DNA of 64,000 nt, from assembly GCA_905221605.1 (NCBI GenBank), contig CAJNDS010002250.1, forward strand, positions 200,001-264,000. Direction: 5' to 3'. Every line of letters begins with the position of its first letter. Position 1 is the first letter of the stretch. Of this stretch, positions 21,043 to 28,500 are shown piece after piece. The position numbers and the translations under genes are program-made. This stretch comes from Symbiodinium natans. Its lineage: Eukaryota > Sar > Dinophyceae > Suessiales > Symbiodiniaceae. The notes beneath the pieces were generated by a model, which did no database searches, was not told the origin of the DNA, and saw nothing but the letters and a program-made list of their open reading frames with translations.

Positions 21043-21588
21043 AGCATTGGCCCCTCTTTGAGAGGGTTCCAGGCTTAGGGCTCGCGGCCTTCAAAAATCG
21101 TGGGTTTAGGGTTTAGGGTTTAGGGTTTAGGGTTCAGGGTTCAGGGTTTAGGGTTCAGGGTTTAGGGGTTAGGGGTTAGGGGTTTAGGCTTTAGGGTGCC
21201 TCGGAACCCTACCCCCAGGCAATTCAAGTCTCCTGATAAGAAGGCAACCTTTTGGAATAGAACCTCTACATAAAACAGTCGCTTGAGAAAACTCGAAGAA
21301 GGGAAGGTGTCATTGAGGGATCATCAAGTGCCAGGGGCTAGGGCTGAAACAGGGCGACCTGCGCATCCTTCAAAAACAGGGGTGGACAACCCTCAACCCT
21401 GAACCCCACACCCTGAACATGAAGTATTGGGTCGGCTGCACGGCTCTACGGCTGTTAAGTTCAGACCTTCAGGTTCAACCCTCGTGTACCCGAAACAAAA
21501 GACTCCTCGCCTCCTAAAAGCCCTGTCAGGGCCTAGGCTTGAGAAGCTCTACGCCGTGCTATATCGCCGGGGTCTAGGGTTTAGGGTT
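21043..21588. other. Telomere-like patches flanking the retrotransposon
   Basis: A TTTAGGG/TTCAGGG patch at about 21095-21200, then ordinary sequence without a gene, ending in a short TTTAGGG run (21573-21593) into which the retrotransposon inserted. Confidence 0.6.
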
Positions 21589-21593
21589 TAGGG

Positions 21594-21814
21594 TACGGGG
21601 GGCAACCGAAGGAGGACAGGGAACAAAACAGTCAGCCCCAACAGAAGCCCTTGATTCCCCTGGAACAACCGAAGACAAAACCCAAAGCACAACCAAACAC
21701 ACCTTTTCCGTAGGGCGCATTGCCCACGTTTCTTGAGCCAAAAATATCCGGGTTCATTGACCCCTTCAACTCCCATTACCAACTCTTTTCTACAATACCA
21801 GTTGCAGCTCCGCA
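21594..21814 (-). repeat. 3' LTR of the retrotransposon
   Basis: In transcription direction it begins TGCGGAGCTG and ends CCCCCCGTA. The start is the usual TG but the end is TA rather than CA. Identical to the copy at 31320-31540 as far as read. Confidence 0.9.
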
Positions 21815-21827
21815 CTCCCCCTGTCCT
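21815..21827 (-). promoter_or_regulatory. Polypurine tract
   Basis: On the coding strand AGGACAGGGGGAG lies immediately before the 3' LTR. This is the position and composition expected for the plus-strand DNA primer. Confidence 0.8.
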
Positions 21828-21999
21828 AGGATTTCCTAGGACACATTGGAGATGCCGTTCTTTGGCCAAAAACCGCCATTTAGGCAGCAGCCAGCTGCTT
21901 GAAATGCACATTATGGTTTAACGTCATCCAGGACGAACCTTCAGCTCATTGGCTGAATCCTTAACCATTGAGGATTTCTTCACCTCGTACTTGGAAAAT

Positions 22000-22500
22000 T
22001 CACGTTCCAGCGGCCCGTTCCTCACCAAGGAACTCAGCATTCACCACCCAGCCATCCTTGAGGCAATGCTTACAAAGCGTCTTAGCCCTGGGCTGTGAAT
22101 ATCGCAGAACATCACAGTCACTGCTTGCGTGCATACAGTTCCCACCCACTGTTGTATACAAAGTGGCACTCGCAGGAATAACCACCGCTTTCTTGATCCA
22201 CAGCCATTTATACAGCCGTCGAAAGAGGCACCATGCCAGTTCCCAGAGTATAATTGCTGCCACCAAACACGCAACAAGGTCTGAATTGTTGACAACCATT
22301 TCAATACCTTGAGCCAGAACCATCACCGTAGACGTGTTGGCGACCTTGCACACCCCTTCTTCTGAGCAAAAGAATCCAGCCGTGGACACTTCTTCGCCAC
22401 CAGTTGCCATCCCTTGCAGAGATGCAGCCACCATCATGACCGCCATTGCAAGCGAGGCTTTTTTCAAGTCAGTTCCTTGAACCAACAGTCTGAGACCCCA
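22000..22500 (-). other. C-terminal extension: membrane helix and Cys-rich segment
   Basis: Downstream of RNase H the polyprotein continues for about 170 residues. It has a hydrophobic stretch (LVACLVAAIILWELAW), a basic turn, and a segment of form C-(x4)-SDC...TLCKHCL. That segment resembles small Cys-cluster metal-binding modules seen at protein ends. Copia elements normally stop soon after RNase H. The function is unknown; an envelope-like role is only one option. Confidence 0.6.
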
Positions 22501-25500
22501 AAGTGCCTTTTGCTTTGCGTACACCTGTCCACTCATTAACTTAGTCAACAGGTCAGCGATCATATACTCACCGCGAAGGTGCGCTATCACCATATAACCA
22601 CGGTCCACCAGAGACCTGACACCGGCTGCTCGAATTCTCAGGTGTCTTGTTCTCCAGCTTCCAGCAGGATATTGAATGATCGAGCACGTTGAAACCGAAT
22701 CTGTATACAGCACTTTTTGCAGCGATTCTTCACCTGTTCCAACCAAAGCGGCAATTATAGGGGTGCACGACTGAATCATCGTTGCTCCCTCTATGGACGC
22801 ATGTAATTCAGCTTCAGCTGTACTTAAAGCCACCGTTGATTGTCTTTGTGTTGCCCACATCACTGGACAGTCACCCCACACCACCACCGCTCCTGAGTGG
22901 CTCTTTTCATTTTCACCTGCTGCAAAGCTGGCATCCGCGTAGGACTCCACCACCTTAACACCTCGTCCATAACGCAACACCTCATTCCTTTCTTTTTCGC
23001 ATGTTGCGATTGCTCCGAACGTCAAGCCTAACGTTGGAGTTGCAGCAAGGTATCGGAAAACTTCCTCAGCCTTTTTAACCACAAATCGTGGCCTTCGGGA
23101 TGTCCACAAAGACAACTGGCTCGTGCAGAACGCCAAATCAGGTCGAGTTTTGATTGCCACCCAGAGGAACTCCCCTACGGCACCTTGAGCCGCTCGCAAG
23201 GAAGGAATATCCACCTCCTCTTCTTCACCTGGAGTTTCTTTCACCATTGGCAGGTTACTCCCTTTTCCAGTTTCATCGATCTGATACCCTCGTCGGTTCA
23301 GCAAATCTCTCACAAAGTCCTCCTGGTTGAGAAAGAAGCTGCCATTTCGATACCAGATTTGGACACCCAAAAACTTCAGGAATCCATCACCGCAGCCTGG
23401 ACCACAGAACTCGGGTTCAGAAGTTTTCCACTCCTTCCTAATCTGTTCCAAGGCCTCCCGGAGCACTGTCATAGTCCCAGCCATCAAAAAATCATCCACG
23501 TAAAGACCCATTGTCCCTACCAACTTGCTTGCACCTTCCGGCTTTTCTTGTGCCATAATAAGGAACAGACTTGGGTCTGCATTGGACCTCTGAAAGCTCA
23601 TTGCTTGTCCATCCTTTGACACCCAAGACATACCTTGAAGACGTTGGTCTCGCCACTCCACCCATGCTGCAGGACTTTCGGCCAAACCGTACAAGGCCTT
23701 TCTCACAATCCACCGCTCCTCCTTTGCGCAAAGACCCAATTTCACCGCCGCCCTTGGGGGCTGCACCACCACCAAACGCCCTTCTCTTTGCGCCCTATTC
23801 ATCGGCGCCGTCAGAAAAGCTTTGGAAATGTCTAAGCCAGCGATGATCCATACCATATATGCTGCGTGCCTCACTTGACACCTGAATGTAGTTGAATCTA
23901 AGCCTGGAGCGTGCAGCGAGTGACGACTGAGTGACCTCGGCCCTTCATATTCTGTAGCTGCCGTTGACGAAATGAAGTTTCCACATGCACAGATACGGGC
24001 ACGTCGCCTCCCTGTCCCTTGCTTCCGGGTAAACACCACCAGACTGGGAACGTACTCAATCACCGGTGCATTAGGCTCTTCCGCCAATTTGTCCAGCTTT
24101 TCTTGAGTTGTTGGTTCCACCACCTCCAACTCTTTCACCAAAGACGTCACCTCGTCTGACAATGATTCCCTCCACTTTTCCAGTTCTTGCATGGCTTCTT
24201 GTGTAGGGATTGTTTTTGTTTGCAGGAACTCAACCTCCTCCGCTGCCTCAAGCGCGGTATTTTCTTGTACCATTTGCTGAACTTGAGCTGCTTTGACCAA
24301 AAACTTCGATAGCTGTTCCTCAGCCCTTTTTGCTTTAACCAGCCATTCTCTAGTCTCTGATCCTTTTTCTTCACTCGACTCATTGGCCGATCCATGGAAC
24401 TCGTCCAAGATGCAACATTCCTGTTCAGCAATTAGGCGTCGAATACTCAAATGCTCTTCTAGAGCCCATTGATGCGCTTCGAACACAGCGTAGTCGACTT
24501 CTTCTGCAAGGTCGTCCAGCGAGGTCTCTTTCAACGTCATTTTTAACCACTTCCTTTTTTCACCTTCTTCAGCCTGTGGTTCCGGAAGAGGAAACTTGCA
24601 TTGGAGAAGATAGCACCTATCCTTGTAGCTCAAACGCTCCATAAAAACAGGTGTGTACCCTGTCAAGGATACCCTGTTCCCTTTCCAAGGCATAGGACCA
24701 TGCAGCTTTCTCGGAAAGAACGACATGAAGTTCCAGTGGATATCCACCAATTTTCCAGGTAAGACTTTCTTCCCATAGGATTGCTCCACCACTTCAGCTC
24801 CTTCCTCTAAGACCTTTTCATCCTCAACCCACAGCTGACCATCTTTATAGTCACCAAAGCCACACACATAATTGCAGCAATGCTTTTCATTGTGACTATC
24901 CCTATGCAATGACACCGGAGCATTGCATGAGATCTGAAGAGCAGAAAATTTGGCTTCAGGATTGTGGTGCCTCACGAATGATGCCAAATAACGACATAGC
25001 CATGGTCTTCGATGAGTCTCTTTTGTGATACCACACACTCCGCCATGAGTATAGTGGCCCAACACCAGAGCTCGCGTACTTGCGCACCAATTGTTGATAC
25101 CACCTCTTCGATTCACCCTCTTTGGGTATACAATCCCTTCCAAAAGCTCCTCGCAGTCCACGTAATCATACATAGACCTTTCATACATTGACTTGGCTTT
25201 TTGCTCTTCTTTTTCCAACTGTGTTCCATCCCCAGCAGTCTCACTTTTGCAGACCAAATAAGCATTTTCATGAGGAGAACAGCAAGTCGGCCAATACTCA
25301 TCACCAGGAACATTGTCCTCAACATCTGCATTTTCTTCCAGCTCCCCCAGACCCTGCATGTCATCCTCGAAAATTTCTAAGGGCGGACTCTCCCCCCGCT
25401 TGCGAAGCAAGCGCAAGGAGCCCACATGACCACGCAGTGAAGAGGCCGGGCTTTTCTCCATCAACCGATGGCGAACTGGAGGATCGCGAGGCGGAGGTAA

Positions 25501-28500
25501 AGGAGGTCCTTCCTCATCAGCAAACCGAAGCGCCGGTTTTTTCCCCTTGAGACGATGCTCTGGAGGAGAAGGCTCCTGTTCTTCTACCACCCCTTCCAGC
25601 TCCAATTCAGGCGGTTCCTTTATATTGGAAAAAATCGTAGTGCAGGGAAATAACACCAGTTCATCCGGATCTTTTGCAGTCCCTTGAGCTTCCACCCAAT
25701 AACCACCAGGTAGGTCATCGCATGGACCCAAAAGAAGCGCAGGCTGCGTACGATCGACCCATTGCCGACCTTTCTTTGTTCCATCCGGACCCAGCAACTC
25801 CCACGGACGACGTTTGACTTGAATCTGAGCACCAAAGGGAAGCAATGCTTTAGGATTTAACCCCAACTCCCTTTCAGCTTTCTGCCACCGTAACATTGAC
25901 CAATGGCGAGCAGCCAGTGCCCAGTACGCCGGCCCGAGTCGCGCCTCCTTTAAGAGCGACCTGACACCACGTTTGAATAAACCCACACATGCTTCAGCGC
26001 GCCCATTTGTTTGCGGGACTCCAGGATCACCAGTGGTCCTATATATCAGACGAGTTTCACAAAAGGACCGGAAGCGTGCATTGACAAACTCCCCCGCTCG
26101 ATCTGAGTGGATTCTCAACACCGGATACCCATGTCTCTGCAAGCGCACCATCATCCTTTGAACTGCCGACAAAACAGTTGTTTGCTGTTTATCCACAATC
26201 GGCTCCACCATAACGAAGTTGATCATACGGACAGGTTGGGTCAAGTGGTCCTTCAGTTCCTTCCAGGATTTCTCAGAAGCTTGAATTTTCAACACCTCCG
26301 CCTCCAGAACTGGCGCAGGTTCCACCGGTGCAGAGCCTTCCTCCTCGAAGTTCGCGACTGCATCGCCTAACCATTCTCCAACACCAGCACCTTCATCTGC
26401 CACGTGATCTTCCACCTCATCCGCATCTTCCTCCTTTTCTGGAGGGCGACCCACATTGGGATCCAACATTGGAAATTGATACACACCAATAACAGCGTGT
26501 CGTGGCTTCTGCTGGTGAGCATCCTTCGAACACTTGTATGGACCCGCTAAGTCCAATGATAAAGTGTAAGCATCCCCATGCTTTCGCCTCAAATGGCGAC
26601 GCTCTTTTCCAGCGGCAGACACACAGATTTGACAATCACGTCTGAAAGGAATATGCCCCCTTAGGCAATGGTCACGGAAAGCTCGCTCCTCAGTCGTCAA
26701 CCTCCGTAACGTCCCTTCTCGTTCTTCTTTTTTTAACACCATAGCTTCCCGTTCAGCATCGCTCTCATGCAACCATTGTGCCAACCTGTGACGTATTCTT
26801 TTAACCAATCCAAACGCCCATCGCGCCCATATAGAGGATTGTCCAATACGCTCTTCCAGGGTAGAAGCGAATGTTGCCGACCACGGAACAACCACGCGAA
26901 CCTGTTCCAACGATTCCCATAGTTCCATATCAGACACCAGGAAAGTCGTAGGTTTCACCAGAGCATGTCCCAATGCTCCTTGATCAAAGTGTGCAGCGTA
27001 CATTCCATAACGCTCACAAAAGCTTTTCACCTCTGGCCAACTCCAGAAGGTAGGACTTGAGAGCCCTTCCTGAGAACCATCCACCAGATCCTCAGCACTC
27101 AAGACCGTTTTGCCGTTCTGAGAGAAATCCTTCCCTATGAGTTCAGGGTCCCCAGGGCTTTCCATGCCAAAGAAGACAGAACTTCCATTGATGACTTCAG
27201 CAGTTCCACACCTTGAATGCACCGCCACGTCATATAGGAAAAGCATCTTCAGAAGTAAAACACCATCCTTTTGAGCTAATTCTTGATGTGGCCAAGGAAG
27301 ACTCTTTAATCCCAACCGTTCAGGCCCACAGCGCCGGCGTAATACAGGTGGACCACCGTCTTCACCTCTCAACCTTGACACTGTCCTGCATGGAGGTCCT
27401 CCAACCACAGCAACCACCTTTCCTTCAGCCGCCAGATGCAGAAGATACTTCCAGACGCTCGAATTATGTAGGTCACCGCCTTTTGTCAAATCCAGCTCCA
27501 GTACCTCCACATCCCGACTGGGAAAATGCCATTTTTGTTTCCCCGAAAATAGGTGTACCACCACCCTTTTTGCTCGTGCCAGCCGTCTCCTTTTATGACG
27601 GTTGAAAGGCAACGCCGCAATATCTCCACGTGGCAACAGCTCCATCAGCATATTTTCTGGTATATCCCCATAATACCACCGAAGAAATCGCCAGCATGCC
27701 TGGACGAACTCCTCCTCATTCGCTGACGCTGTCCGCGCTGCGCTTTGCAACGACGTTTTTACAGCCACCTCGTTGTCCGTATTCGGACACCCTTGAACCA
27801 TACGTGCCACCTTCAAAGCTTGCTTTGGGGAGCACCAATCCATTTCATCAATGATCTGAAGCGCCACCTCCTTTTCTAAACAAGGGCACCCATTCAGATC
27901 ACGAACGCGAAGTTCCCCCAGAACAGGATGTGAGGCTGTGCACTTGCCACCACGCCACTGAACTCTGAGACCAACCAAGGCGCTCGCTTTGCCAATTGGC
28001 ACTAGTGGATCTACCATTTCAGGAGTTACCAGGGTCCCACCTGGGGTAATACACATCTCCCGAGATCCAACAGCTAAAGACACCAACACCTTTTGCTGCG
28101 GAAGCTGTTCTCCAGGACGAAGTGATCTGAGAGGATGTGATGCTCCCGAGTCCAACATGCCCATTCCCGAACACTCATTGGCGTCAGAAACCCTGGCCAC
28201 ATGTAGAACGCATACTCCTCGGCCTTCTCCCTGCTTCGGCAACAACGTGGCATCCGACGAACCGACTCCACAGTCCGCCCTTCCATTCCTCCATTGAGAA
28301 TGGGACCAAGATACACGCTGCCCTTCAGCATGCAAAACCATTTTTTCAGCTGTTTTGTAATCCATAACCAAACAGCCATGTTCAAACCACAAGAGCTGGT
28401 CCAGCGAAGATTTTGCCCCCACGTGACACATCCCATTGATCACAGTGAGGTTCGCCCCAAACTCCAAAATCAACCAGAGAGGGATAATCGACCCCAACTC

